A stretch of 64,000 bases of DNA from Pseudomaricurvus sp050633365 (GCA_050633365.1 JBOEGJ010000019.1:1-64000); one strand, 5' to 3'. Counted from the stretch's first letter, positions 24,703-34,790 are shown. The notes: generated from the letters alone by a model not told the origin. Numbers and translations are program-made.

Positions 24703-27700
24703 ATGAAACCTGAGTTCTTAGGTGCCAGGGCCTCCAACACTGGTGATGATTTTCATGAATGGTGGGCTCTTCGCTTAGCGTTACGATTGCTGGCTCCAGA
24801 TACATCCTTAGCTGCTGTAACAGTTGAAGGAGTAAACCTTGATGATAAAAAGGCGCAAGAATTAACAGAATGGGATTCCGTTGATTGCGGCCTATTCTAT
24901 GGTGGCCATACGATAGAGCGAGCTGAAAAAATTGTCATTGAACAGTTAAAGTATTCCTCGTCAACGCCCGACAAGAATTGGACTGTTTCAGAGCTAACAA
25001 GCTCCAAGTCAAAATCTTCAAATAACAGTATTATTAAAGGGCTTGCTGATTCATATAACGCCATATTAAAACTTAGGCCAGATTTGATCAGTGCTGGTGC
25101 TTTAACCATCAAGCTAGTCAGTAATCGACCTATTGGTTTGGATCTTGAGAAATCATTTTCCGATTCCAGTAATAAGAAACATGAAACTCTGAGGATCGCC
25201 AGTGGCCTCAATAAAAGAGATTTCAAAAAATTTATTACGCTCTTCGACTTTTCTGGGTGTGGTGCGGGTTCTCGCTTTGATCAGGAAGAAAATGCGATTA
25301 ATGAAATTTTAAATCTAACACATAGTGCTGATCGAGGTTTTGTGCTGGATTTGAAAGACCGTGTTCACAAGTTGATGCTACCGGAGGCTACGGGAAGTTA
25401 TATCACTAGAGAAACAGTGCTGACATGGATGAATGTATCTGACCCTCTTGCTCTGTTCCCATGTCCCCCAAGACTCAAGTCAGTAGAAAACCCAGTTAGC
25501 AGAAGCGCTGCTACAGCGATACAAGCTGCCATGATTAATGGTGATCAATTTATCTGCCTACATGGAGAAGGTGGTAGTGGTAAGACGACCGTACTAAAAC
25601 AAGTTGAAAATCTATTGCCCGACGGATCAGTCATGATTACCTATGACTGTTATGGTGCGGGTACTTACATGGATAGTGAGGCCTATCGGCATAGGCAGAA
25701 AGATGCCTACTTGCAAATAATCAATGAAACCTCAGCGCAGTTGCGATTGCCGCTGTTGATTAGTCCTGATTCTTCCATTGATTTTCTCAAGGCCTTTTCT
25801 TTAAGAGTCGAAAGTGCAGGCAAGGTTTTAAAGGCACAAGCCGACGATGCATTATTGGTCCTCGTTATTGATGCGGCGGATAATACTGTAACTGGTGCCA
25901 AAGAGTGTAAACCAGAAGAAACTAGTTTTGTTCATGAGCTGATTAAGATCGGTAATCTACCGAGTAATGTTAGGCTGATGATCTCTGCGAGAACTGGGCG
26001 TTTGGATTCCTTATCTGTTCCTGATAAATACAACTCGGTAGAAATTTCTAACTTCTCATTGGAAGAAACTACGCTCAATGTGTTCAGCCAATACCCCTGC
26101 GCAACCGAAGCATGGATAGAGGATTTCCATAATTTATCTAACCAGAATCCACGAGTACAAAGTTACGCATTCGATTATGCAGGTTCAGATCCAGGTAAGG
26201 CGATTGACTTTTTAAGGCCAAATGGTAAGGGGCTGGATCAGATTTTTGAAGCCCGCTTTGAAGAGGCAATTTTGAAAGAAGGTAATTCTGATGTTTTGTC
26301 TCTTGTTTGCTCGTCGTTAATAGCGTTGCCTGCGCCAGTTCCAAAGCAACATTTGGCTAGTGTTGTAGGGATATCAATAGAGAGGATTAATGATATTGTC
26401 TCTGATCTTCCAGGAATGCGTGTTCTTGAAGACAAAGTTGGGTTTCTTGATGAGGATGTTGAATTCTTTGTTAGGAAAAAGGCGGAACAAAAGCTGCCAG
26501 AGGCTTATCAGCGTTCAGCAGCGCATTTCAGCGCTAATCATGAAAGTGATGAATATTCGGCCATGCACTTGGCCTCAGCGTTATTTTCAGCTGGACGAGG
26601 CCAAGAAATCATAAAAATCATTGAGGAAAATGAAGCGCCAACAATCATAAAAGACCAAATAATTCGCCGAGAAGTCCAGCGTCAGCGGTTACAACTTGCA
26701 ATGAAAGTGTGTCGCTCAGCGGGCGAGCCAGCAGATGCGATATTTACTTTGTTGGTTGGTGCTGAGGCTATAAAAACAGATGATGCCGTAGATAAAATTA
26801 TTGCTGAAAACCCAGATTTATCTGTCCATTTTGCGTCTGATACTGTAGGCCGAAATATACTTTACTCGTCAAAGACGTATGAAAGCCATGGTAGGTTCTT
26901 GTCGCATATTGTTGCGCGCGATGCAGCTGACAGAGACTTTATCGCTGCCCGCGAAAAGAAACGCATTCTTCGTGAATGGATGAATCGACGAAGTGAGGAT
27001 ATTGAGCGACAGGAAGCCGAACAAAGTGAGCACCAGTTCCCGCATGTAGAAGCGTGGCCATTAGAGCTTGAGGATATTACTGCCGTTGCTCATTCAGTAC
27101 TGGATATGGAAGGTTATCAAGCTGCATATGACTTTATTTGTGGCTGGAAACCGAGAAGTATTCATCACAAGATTGCGCTTATACTGGTAGATCGTCTATT
27201 GTCGTCAGGGAAGGCAGCTGCTATTCAAGAATTTTTAGGTAGTGGCTGCGTCCCAGTACCTTGGTCATCATTTTTCAGCATACCTTTGGCGTTTGTCGGT
27301 CATGATATTGATTGTGCCGCTCTTGAAAAGTCACTGTGCAGCAAGGAAATACTGAAGTATTGCGATCTAAAAGAGCTGGAGCGGCACACATCTGAAGACG
27401 CAGGTGATTTTAGCTACGCGGAAATGCTACTTAGTGGCTGTGAAATTTTGGCTGCCAATGGAGTGAATTTATCCTCAGTTGAGCCAATCCTTGAATATCT
27501 ATGCCCTGATAAATGGCGTTTAGTCAATAATATCTACATACACGACATTCTTAAAAACGATGTTGCTTTTAGAGCTTACTCTTTGTTGATGCGTCATCGT
27601 GGTCTTGACGTCACAATAGAGTCTTATTGGATTGATTCAGCTATACCTGAAGATCTTGATGAGGCTGAAAAAAATAGGAAGAAGCAAAAGTTATCGGAAA

Positions 27701-30700
27701 AACACAGGGAGATAAAGGAAAGCCTGTCAAATTTAATGTCTGTTTATGCTGTCCGAGCAGACATATTTCTGTCCAATATATTGCCGAAAGATGCTGAGGA
27801 GAAAGTTAAGGCTGCACTAGGATCTTTGTTCTCTAATTACTGGAGAATGTCTAGAGAGCATTATTTTGAATCCATATGTAGTCGGCTTTCTTTTTCTGTA
27901 GCAAAGCTGTCTGTTGTGCCGGATATCGACATGACTACAGTATCAACAATGGCTAAGGCATCTTTTAAAGAGTGGCCATCTGTATATTCTTCTGGCCAGC
28001 GCAAAGTTATTTCAAGCCTAATAAAAATACCTGAGTTGAGATTGTTGGTTGTTAAAGATATTTACGACCGATCAGTTGAAGTAAAAGATTTAAAAACAGC
28101 AGCAAGTGAAAAAATTAGTATTCTTCTTGATTTGTCCAGAATATTGCTCTTTGTGGATAAGGATGAAGCCAGAGAGGTATTCAAAAATGCAGTTGATATC
28201 GCTAATGACATTGATGTCGATGCTATGCATGATATTTCTCTTTTTTCAGCGCTATCCAAAAACGCCAAAAACCACTTTTCGACAGAGCTTTCGCAACAAA
28301 CAGCGAATCAGATGGCGACGATAATAACGGAATACGGCACTCTTCTTGAGGGATATGATCATTTCCCTTGGGGGGATGCGATTTCTGCTGTAGCAATATT
28401 GGATATGGCTAAAGCCATCAGTCTGATCGGGTATTGGGAAGATTGCGATTTGGTTTCAGCCAATGAAACCCTTCCAGCATTGATGTCAACGGGTTTATCA
28501 GAGGAAACTATAAACTCTGCACTGGCAGCATCTCTACTTAATTTTTGTGATGATTTGAGTGGTGAGTTTCTTACCAAACTGGTATCGGCTGCAAACTCTC
28601 AAAATTCCAGACAGCTAGTAGAAGAAGTCGCTAGAGCCGAGCTGTTACGGTTCAATAAGAAGGGTAGATCCAAAGTATGTCAAGCGCTAAATGAGCTAAT
28701 CCCGTATGACGATGATAGTGGATATTGGCATTCGGCACTAAATCAACTAATTCAGTTTAAGGCACAAAACAAAGAAACTATTAAGGCCAATGTTGATAGC
28801 GATAAGCTCGACTCTGAAGCTAGGGAGATAACTGAAAAGGAGTTTCTTGATGGTGTAAGTCTTTCGGAAATTTCCTTTGAATCACCTGCCGATTTTGTAG
28901 ATTCGATAAAAGCTAAAAAGAAGGAGGCTAGAGGTAAGAAGCTTTATATTGGAACCGATGACATCTTGATGTCAGTCAGCAGTCGTTTGGAATCAAAAGA
29001 TCGTATTACTTTTCTGAACCTTCTAGCTGATGACCGAGTAATTGATGATGTTGGCTATACATGGGCTAAAACGTTAACTGACTGCATTAAACTATGGGTA
29101 GGATCATCCCATGCTATATCTTCCTGGAGGGAGGAAAACCTACCAATTTTGATTGCTAATCACTTGGGCGAATTTTCTTACAATGAAAATTATGGCTACG
29201 ACAAGGGGATGCTAAAAGGCGTAATTAATAGCCTTCATTTAAATAGAGAAGAGACGGTTAGCTTGCTGCTAGATGGCCTGGAACGAAATGCCGAATTTTT
29301 GCCATTAACCAAGCTATATTCGGTGATTAGGCTGCTGGCTGATTATTGCAGCGATGAACAAGTTGCAGATGTCACCACTCGGTACATTCATCGGGTGATC
29401 ACACGCTTAAAAATTCCAACAAAAGCAATTGATTCTGAACACTCAGCTGAGTCAGCGTTAGCATGTCAACTCTATTCATTCTTAGGCGATGTAGATACTA
29501 GGGTTAGATGGAGAGCGGCGCATAGTATTAGAACATCTGCCAGAATGGGTGATTTTAATACAATAGTCGCGTTGACCGCTCTATATGACTGTAAAGCCAT
29601 GCCAGGCTATCGCGAAGATAATGTTCCTTTTTATTGGTTGTCAGCACGTCTTTGGCTCATCGTTACATTTGATCGAATTGCATCCGAGGAGCCAGAGGCG
29701 GTTATATCTGTTGCGCATTGGTTGTTGAGCATTGCTACCGATCAAAAATTTCCGCACGTATTGATACGCCATTTCGCTAAATCTTGTTTGATCAAGCTCA
29801 TTTCAGGCGGTTTCTTGGATTTCGATGAACATGAAATTACTGCGGTACATAGTATTAATACCTCTGGCTTAGTTGCCGAAAAATCGAAGCGTAGAGTTTC
29901 CCGTGGAGGATTTCGCGAAGGCGGTAAAGAGAGACGGTTTAGCTTTGATTCGTTAGATACCCTCAGGTACGTGTATCCTAGCGCAATAGAATGCTTTGCC
30001 GATGTAGACGAAGAAATGTTTCTTGATGAGGCGGAAGCCTGGATTATTGACCGATGGGAGAATGGTTCGGATTTAACAGCATGGCAAAATGAACCAAGAA
30101 AACATAGGTTAGAAAGAGCTGATTACACCTTATATAGCCACAGTCACGGCTCCATGCCGACGATAGAGCGTCATAGCTATTATCTGGAGTGGCACGCCAT
30201 GTGGTGTAGTCTCGGTTCTCTAATGGCAGAAAAAGCATTAGCGGAGCCTGAATATGATGATTACGACTATGGAACGTTAAACGGAAATTTAAGACAAGAG
30301 GGATTAACTCAACCGCCGCACTGGTCAAGTGATCTTCGTTGTCCGGTGCCACTAGAGTCACGTTTTCACAAACCACCTGCTGTCGAGGCAGAAGATTGGG
30401 TGGCAACAATTGGCGCTGATGATTTTGAGTTGGAGCTTGGTCTTGCCTCCGATGACAGCAATCTGGTTGTAGACTCTTATCACGATATTCACACGAGTAA
30501 GCATCGCTCCAGCGTAAGAATATCATCCTCCCTTGTTAGCCCTGATACCGGGTTGTCATTGATTAGAGCCCTTCAAACGTCTGATGATTCCCACGACTAC
30601 CGCTTGCCACCTGCTGGTCATGAATTTGAGATAGATGACGGCCCATTTGTACTACGTGGTTGGCTCAGCGAGCACTCTGGTGATGCACGTTTAGATCAAA

Positions 30701-31146
30701 AGGACGTGTTTAATCATGGTGTCCGCTTAATAGAAACTATGCCGTCTGAAAATGTCGTTGAAATACTGGAGTTATGCCGTTCGGATAGTTATCCCGTTAG
30801 CTGGCTTGATTCCTCTAATGGAGACAGAGTATTTCATTATGAAGCATGGGGGGATGTAAGAGATGACTCTAGGCAGAAAGAATACATATATGGTGAAGAT
30901 GTTATCTCCAATGGCTATCGCCTGAAAATGTCACTACATCACCTCAAGCAATACTTAGATAAAGTTGGCTTTGATCTAATCCTTGAAGTCGAAATAACAC
31001 GAAGAGTAATTAAAGATGGAATTACAGAGTATAACGAAGAGTCCGAAAAAGAAGCGCGGTACGCAAGACTCTATCTTTTCAGAAGAACTGGAGAAATCTT
31101 TACCACTGAAGGATGTGTTGGTACTTGGGCATCATCTGGCGACTGA
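24703..31146 (+). CDS. Giant nuclease-STAND NTPase, Avs3-like anti-phage protein
   Basis: A 2147-residue protein. Residues about 1-220 resemble the Cap4/DUF4297 restriction-endonuclease fold: NTGDDFHEWWALRLALRLL, then Asp58/Asp61 (TEWDSVDC) and Glu80-x-x-Lys83 (IEQLKYSS). A STAND ATPase follows, with Walker A GEGGSGKTT (Lys294), Walker B LVLVIDAADN (Asp390) and the SARTGR sensor region. From about 560 on it is mostly helical, like a repeat sensor array, with a strand-rich end. This order, nuclease-STAND-large C-terminal sensor, is that of AVAST/Avs proteins, which detect phage proteins and then cleave DNA. Avs3a is the closest type by domain order; exact subtype is inference. Coding is intact with no frameshift. 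Confidence 0.78.
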   Translation: MKPEFLGARASNTGDDFHEWWALRLALRLLAPDTSLAAVTVEGVNLDDKKAQELTEWDSVDCGLFYGGHTIERAEKIVIEQLKYSSSTPDKNWTVSELTSSKSKSSNNSIIKGLADSYNAILKLRPDLISAGALTIKLVSNRPIGLDLEKSFSDSSNKKHETLRIASGLNKRDFKKFITLFDFSGCGAGSRFDQEENAINEILNLTHSADRGFVLDLKDRVHKLMLPEATGSYITRETVLTWMNVSDPLALFPCPPRLKSVENPVSRSAATAIQAAMINGDQFICLHGEGGSGKTTVLKQVENLLPDGSVMITYDCYGAGTYMDSEAYRHRQKDAYLQIINETSAQLRLPLLISPDSSIDFLKAFSLRVESAGKVLKAQADDALLVLVIDAADNTVTGAKECKPEETSFVHELIKIGNLPSNVRLMISARTGRLDSLSVPDKYNSVEISNFSLEETTLNVFSQYPCATEAWIEDFHNLSNQNPRVQSYAFDYAGSDPGKAIDFLRPNGKGLDQIFEARFEEAILKEGNSDVLSLVCSSLIALPAPVPKQHLASVVGISIERINDIVSDLPGMRVLEDKVGFLDEDVEFFVRKKAEQKLPEAYQRSAAHFSANHESDEYSAMHLASALFSAGRGQEIIKIIEENEAPTIIKDQIIRREVQRQRLQLAMKVCRSAGEPADAIFTLLVGAEAIKTDDAVDKIIAENPDLSVHFASDTVGRNILYSSKTYESHGRFLSHIVARDAADRDFIAAREKKRILREWMNRRSEDIERQEAEQSEHQFPHVEAWPLELEDITAVAHSVLDMEGYQAAYDFICGWKPRSIHHKIALILVDRLLSSGKAAAIQEFLGSGCVPVPWSSFFSIPLAFVGHDIDCAALEKSLCSKEILKYCDLKELERHTSEDAGDFSYAEMLLSGCEILAANGVNLSSVEPILEYLCPDKWRLVNNIYIHDILKNDVAFRAYSLLMRHRGLDVTIESYWIDSAIPEDLDEAEKNRKKQKLSEKHREIKESLSNLMSVYAVRADIFLSNILPKDAEEKVKAALGSLFSNYWRMSREHYFESICSRLSFSVAKLSVVPDIDMTTVSTMAKASFKEWPSVYSSGQRKVISSLIKIPELRLLVVKDIYDRSVEVKDLKTAASEKISILLDLSRILLFVDKDEAREVFKNAVDIANDIDVDAMHDISLFSALSKNAKNHFSTELSQQTANQMATIITEYGTLLEGYDHFPWGDAISAVAILDMAKAISLIGYWEDCDLVSANETLPALMSTGLSEETINSALAASLLNFCDDLSGEFLTKLVSAANSQNSRQLVEEVARAELLRFNKKGRSKVCQALNELIPYDDDSGYWHSALNQLIQFKAQNKETIKANVDSDKLDSEAREITEKEFLDGVSLSEISFESPADFVDSIKAKKKEARGKKLYIGTDDILMSVSSRLESKDRITFLNLLADDRVIDDVGYTWAKTLTDCIKLWVGSSHAISSWREENLPILIANHLGEFSYNENYGYDKGMLKGVINSLHLNREETVSLLLDGLERNAEFLPLTKLYSVIRLLADYCSDEQVADVTTRYIHRVITRLKIPTKAIDSEHSAESALACQLYSFLGDVDTRVRWRAAHSIRTSARMGDFNTIVALTALYDCKAMPGYREDNVPFYWLSARLWLIVTFDRIASEEPEAVISVAHWLLSIATDQKFPHVLIRHFAKSCLIKLISGGFLDFDEHEITAVHSINTSGLVAEKSKRRVSRGGFREGGKERRFSFDSLDTLRYVYPSAIECFADVDEEMFLDEAEAWIIDRWENGSDLTAWQNEPRKHRLERADYTLYSHSHGSMPTIERHSYYLEWHAMWCSLGSLMAEKALAEPEYDDYDYGTLNGNLRQEGLTQPPHWSSDLRCPVPLESRFHKPPAVEAEDWVATIGADDFELELGLASDDSNLVVDSYHDIHTSKHRSSVRISSSLVSPDTGLSLIRALQTSDDSHDYRLPPAGHEFEIDDGPFVLRGWLSEHSGDARLDQKDVFNHGVRLIETMPSENVVEILELCRSDSYPVSWLDSSNGDRVFHYEAWGDVRDDSRQKEYIYGEDVISNGYRLKMSLHHLKQYLDKVGFDLILEVEITRRVIKDGITEYNEESEKEARYARLYLFRRTGEIFTTEGCVGTWASSGD

Positions 31147-31738
31147 GCTGGGTTTTTCAGATAGCTGTGACACTCTTGGAAAATGGATGTCCCATCACTT
31201 GGCAGAAGTGATGGATCGAGCTGAGCGGGAGAGTAATGCTGAAAAGAAAGAAGAGTACCAGCAGCAAGCTGTCGAATTAATTCTGAAAGTATGGAAACAC
31301 CGAACCTCTTTAAATGCGGATGCCTACCCATTAGCCCGATTCAGAGGCATTATCGACTCATTGAGCATACTTTCTCCCGAGGCAAATGTATGGGAGAGAA
31401 ATAGGCTTGGTAAATATGAATCACTTGCAGCGGATAGTTTCTCAATGCTTGTTGATTTATACAGAACATTGCATTTTATTGAATTTGTTTCACTAAAGTC
31501 GGTTAGAGATAAAAAGGTGCCTCCCTCTGTGTTGTCTGATGAAGAGCAGGAGGTATATGATTTTCTGGTTTCTTGGGCTGAAGAGGAACTGGGTTTTCGT
31601 TCATCAGATGGATCGTCGTTAGAAAAAACAGAGGTTGAGAATGCCGCTGACAGTGTGTGTGATTTTATTGATGGGTTATGTGAAAAGCTTGTTGATTTAA
31701 AGAACGAACTTGAGCCTACGAAAGATAAGTTGGATTGA
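31016..31738 (+). CDS. Small partner protein overlapping the giant NTPase (Avs3b-like candidate)
   Basis: A 240-residue soluble, mainly helical protein with no motif I recognise. It begins at ATG 31016 inside the NTPase gene and overlaps it by 131 bp in another frame. The segment LKDVLVLGHHLATELGFSDS lies at the overlap's end, and the next ATG (31184) would delete it. Known Avs3-type loci carry a small second gene after the ATPase, so Avs3b is the best guess. The overlap implies translational coupling. Identity is from context and order, not from a recognised motif. Confidence 0.6.
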   Translation: MELQSITKSPKKKRGTQDSIFSEELEKSLPLKDVLVLGHHLATELGFSDSCDTLGKWMSHHLAEVMDRAERESNAEKKEEYQQQAVELILKVWKHRTSLNADAYPLARFRGIIDSLSILSPEANVWERNRLGKYESLAADSFSMLVDLYRTLHFIEFVSLKSVRDKKVPPSVLSDEEQEVYDFLVSWAEEELGFRSSDGSSLEKTEVENAADSVCDFIDGLCEKLVDLKNELEPTKDKLD

Positions 31739-31885
31739 ATTGGATGATCTACAGCCTGATTTTTTCTGACGAAGTAGAAATAAAGGGCATAATATCCGTA
31801 AGTAACTTTCTTTATCGGCTGAAAGCTTTCCCATATAGCTAGCCTGAAAATTCCATGATCATTGCTCCAACAAAGGACAATGATC

Positions 31886-32176
31886 ATGCGAATGACAAAA
31901 ACTCTCATCATATTGGTTGCTGTACTCTCAGCACCTGCCTATGCCGTAACTGACCAGGAACGGTCTGTACTCCAGCGCCTGAATGCAGAGCTGGAAGCTA
32001 TCACCAAAATCATTGATGAAGCCCAGCAGGCAGCTAATCCTCATGACCGGAAATTGGTCGATTACCAGCGCCTGACAGCTGATCTGCAAAAAATCCAACA
32101 AGGCATTGTCGATGCCGCCAATACTGTGCGGCGTGAGCCTCGGTCATTACCTCCCATCGAGGGAGATTATCGCTGA
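31886..32176 (+). CDS. RAQPRD-family ICE protein
   Basis: A 96-residue exported protein that opens the pilus/mating-channel block. ATG 31886 is chosen since AAAGGA lies 8 nt upstream and it begins a signal peptide (TLIILVAVLSAPAYA). A coiled-coil-like stretch follows (LQRLNAELEAITKIIDEAQQ), with the family's terminal REPRSLPPIEGDYR, here a variant of the RAQPRD signature. It overlaps the next gene by one base (TGATG). Confidence 0.85.
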   Translation: MRMTKTLIILVAVLSAPAYAVTDQERSVLQRLNAELEAITKIIDEAQQAANPHDRKLVDYQRLTADLQKIQQGIVDAANTVRREPRSLPPIEGDYR

Positions 32177-32415
32177 TGGCCGTCTCTGCGTCACAGGAGG
32201 CGGCTTTCACCGGGGCAACGCTAGGCGTACCCATGGAGAGCTTTAGTCTAACGATTCTTTTGATCTTGTATTCGGTGCTCTATATCTGGGTCGCCTGGGT
32301 CATTGTCACTCAATGGAAAGCCTGGTCGCACCGAAAAATAAATTTCTATGATTTTCTGACTCGATCAGTCCGCTCGATATTTTTAACCCTCGTTCTTGGC
32401 TTCCTACTGCGATAG
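32176..32415 (+). CDS. TIGR03758 (DUF3262) ICE membrane protein
   Basis: A 79-residue protein with two membrane helices (FSLTILLILYSVLYIWVAWVI and SIFLTLVLGFLLR). Small paired-helix proteins at this position are thought to be pilin- or VirB3-like components. Its start overlaps the RAQPRD stop. Confidence 0.85.
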   Translation: MAVSASQEAAFTGATLGVPMESFSLTILLILYSVLYIWVAWVIVTQWKAWSHRKINFYDFLTRSVRSIFLTLVLGFLLR

Positions 32416-32469
32416 CGCTAACGAAACACATTCAATGCGAAGCTTTTACCACGAAACATGAGGAAGACT

Positions 32470-32844
32470 ATGAACCCCGTAATGTATGAATCTACTATTA
32501 AACAGAAGCGCAATATTGCTCCTTTATCGATGTTTTGGCTGTGGCTGGTCTCAATATCAGCTCAGGCACAGCTACCCACGCCTGTCGATCCGTCGAGCGG
32601 TGCGCCTAATGGCAACTACTTAGCCTTTATGCAGGGCTGGACAGGCGATGCTGTCGATTATATTGCACTCGCTATTTCCGGAGCTGGCTTCTTATGGATC
32701 GGTTGGATACTGCTCTCCAAATTCAATGAAGCGCGCAGCTCCAATGATCCTGATTGGGGCTCTGTGGGCTTGACCGCAGTTATAGCTGGTGTGCTGTTGG
32801 CCATCGTGTCTTTCTTCCTGAACGAAGCCGTTGGAATCATCTGA
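32470..32844 (+). CDS. TIGR03745 (DUF2976) ICE membrane protein, pilin-like
   Basis: A 124-residue protein beginning at ATG 32470, with GAGGA just upstream; the in-frame ATG at 32458 lacks a site. It has a cleavable N-terminal helix (FWLWLVSISAQAQ) and, after a Gly/Pro-rich segment, two hydrophobic helices (YIALAISGAGFLWIGWILL, VIAGVLLAIVSFFLNEA), the arrangement of TraA/VirB2-type pilins. It ends 3 nt before the next gene. Confidence 0.85.
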   Translation: MNPVMYESTIKQKRNIAPLSMFWLWLVSISAQAQLPTPVDPSSGAPNGNYLAFMQGWTGDAVDYIALAISGAGFLWIGWILLSKFNEARSSNDPDWGSVGLTAVIAGVLLAIVSFFLNEAVGII

Positions 32845-32847
32845 GGC

Positions 32848-33222
32848 ATGGAATCGCAGCAAGCTAACGAACTGTTACCGGTGCGCTTGAATGCCGAGCC
32901 GTCGATCTTCAGGGGTTGTTCGCTCTCAGAATTGATGCTGCTGGTCACTGTGGGCGGTATCGCTCTGGTGCCCGGTAGTGTCATTGTGTGCGGCCTGTTT
33001 GGCTATCTCATGATGGGCGTCGGCATCGGTTTGCTATTGGTGATTGTCTGGGTCGTCATTGGGGCAACGGTATTACAGAAACTTAAACGGGGCAGGCCAC
33101 TGGGTTACTACCAGTTGCGACTACGCTTATGGCTTGAAGACCTTCACTTGTTGCGTTCCTCGTTTATACGACAAAGCCGGGTTTGGGATGTTGGACGCCG
33201 ACTGAAGTGGAAAGTGAGGTAG
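32848..33222 (+). CDS. TIGR03750 (DUF3487) ICE membrane protein
   Basis: A 124-residue inner-membrane protein. It has the family opening LPVRLNAEPSIFRGCSLSEL, two closely spaced helices, and a C-terminal basic region (LKRGRPLGYYQLRLRLW). It resembles TraL/VirB3-type proteins of the secretion core. Close packing with its neighbours places it in one transcript with TIGR03745 and TIGR03746. Confidence 0.85.
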   Translation: MESQQANELLPVRLNAEPSIFRGCSLSELMLLVTVGGIALVPGSVIVCGLFGYLMMGVGIGLLLVIVWVVIGATVLQKLKRGRPLGYYQLRLRLWLEDLHLLRSSFIRQSRVWDVGRRLKWKVR

Positions 33223-33230
33223 AGAGCAAA

Positions 33231-33932
33231 ATGATGAAAAAACCACTCAATAAACCAACGGTAATCAGAAACAACCAGGCGCGGCAGCGATTGCTGGCCA
33301 CCAGTGATCATATCCGTACTTTGCGTATCGTTGTCGTGTGCTTGCTCGTTGCGGTAGTCGCGCTTTGGTGGCGTAACGGCGTATTGCAGGAAACTCGACG
33401 GCTCTATATCCCTCCCGATTTAACCCAGGGGCTGGTAACTAATTTTGATAGTGTGCCAGCTCCGACGGTATATACATTCGCTTATTACATTTTCCAGCAA
33501 TTGAACCGCTGGCCGAGCGACGGGGAGAAGGACTATCCCAAGCAGATATACACACTCCAGGGTTTTCTTACACCGGGATGTCGAGCTGCGCTGGAAACGG
33601 ATATGAATACCAAGCAGGAACTGGGTGAGCTGCGACAACGGGTTCGTTCGGTACAGGAAATTCTCGGTCAAACCTATACCCGCCAACGTGTCCAGATAGA
33701 AACCAGCAGTGCGTGGAGTATCTGGCTGGATGTCAATGTCACGGAATCGATTGGAGGCCATCCAGTTAAGGATGTGCTGTTGCGATATCCCCTGCGTGTT
33801 GTTCGATTCGACGTGGATAAAGAGGTTAATCCCTGGGGGTTGGCATTAGCCTGCAATGAAGCCATGCGCCCAGTACTGTTATCAGAGGATCAGCTTGGAA
33901 AACCGTTCCGGCGTCCTGGAGGTGAATTATGA
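33231..33932 (+). CDS. TIGR03746 (DUF2895) ICE protein, TraE/VirB8-like
   Basis: A 233-residue bitopic protein: a short basic N-terminus, a single helix (IVVVCLLVAVVALWWRNGV) and a periplasmic domain with TVYTFAYYIFQQLNRWP and GFLTPGCRAALETDM, as in VirB8/TraE-type assembly factors. ATG 33231 is preferred over 33183, which lies within the preceding gene. Overlaps the next gene by ATGA. Confidence 0.85.
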   Translation: MMKKPLNKPTVIRNNQARQRLLATSDHIRTLRIVVVCLLVAVVALWWRNGVLQETRRLYIPPDLTQGLVTNFDSVPAPTVYTFAYYIFQQLNRWPSDGEKDYPKQIYTLQGFLTPGCRAALETDMNTKQELGELRQRVRSVQEILGQTYTRQRVQIETSSAWSIWLDVNVTESIGGHPVKDVLLRYPLRVVRFDVDKEVNPWGLALACNEAMRPVLLSEDQLGKPFRRPGGEL

Positions 33933-34789
33933 AAAGCTGTATTCAAGGCTTGTTTGTGATCTTGCTGACTTTAGCCTCTGCTACCGTCATCGCCGATACA
34001 CCAGAGCGTGTACTTTGGGACAAGCGTCCCATTAGCGTTCATCTACAAGTTGGCCATGAACGTATTATTCATTTCCCTGATGATGTGCGTTATTGGCTGC
34101 CTGATACGGTTAAACGTCATGTGTCAGTGCTGGCGGCAAACGGCGTTTTGTATATCAGGGCAATGGAACCATTTCCGACAACCCGTCTTCGTATTCAGGG
34201 GCTGAACGATCAGCAAGTCTATCTGTTAGATATAACAGCCAGTGAATCCGCGGCAGTTAGCGATGAATTGATTGTGATGACAAAGGAAAACACTCGGAAT
34301 CGCAGTAAGGAAGTAACTGCGTACAAAACGACGGAGGACTGGCGTATCCGGCTGACCCGTTACGCTGCGCAACAACTCTATGCGCCGGAGCGGTTAGTCG
34401 ATGGTGACAGCGCGATTAAACGAATTCCGGTTGAATCAAAAACGTCAGCGCCACTGATTCGCGGTGGTCTTATTGAAGCGGTGCCGATAGCTTCATGGCA
34501 AGGTCATGGGTTAACAGTGACAGCGATTAGAGTACGTAATTTGTCACGGCAGTCACTGCAACTACAGTTTGATCGATCCGATTCTCACCAGGCGCTAGAC
34601 CTAAGTCATCTTGTCCGTGGAGATTGGCTGACGGCAACATTGCAACATGACCGCTTAGGGGCAATGGGTGACGAAACAGATACAACCACCTTGTATCTGG
34701 TCTCGAATCGGTCTTTCGTGGAAAGTCTGTCCTTGCCGATTGACAGCCGGGTTCTTCAAAGTGGGCAAACCGGCAAAGAGGAAATGTAG
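33929..34789 (+). CDS. TIGR03749 ICE protein, TraK/VirB9-like
   Basis: A 286-residue exported protein of the outer-membrane core. A signal peptide (GLFVILLTLASATVIA) precedes ERVLWDKRPISVHLQVGHE, the start of the secretin-associated TraK domain. The C-terminal half (LTVTAIRVRNLSRQSLQL, GDWLTATLQHDRLG) is typical of the family. The next gene follows one base after its stop. Confidence 0.85.
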   Translation: MKSCIQGLFVILLTLASATVIADTPERVLWDKRPISVHLQVGHERIIHFPDDVRYWLPDTVKRHVSVLAANGVLYIRAMEPFPTTRLRIQGLNDQQVYLLDITASESAAVSDELIVMTKENTRNRSKEVTAYKTTEDWRIRLTRYAAQQLYAPERLVDGDSAIKRIPVESKTSAPLIRGGLIEAVPIASWQGHGLTVTAIRVRNLSRQSLQLQFDRSDSHQALDLSHLVRGDWLTATLQHDRLGAMGDETDTTTLYLVSNRSFVESLSLPIDSRVLQSGQTGKEEM

Positions 34790-34790
34790 G

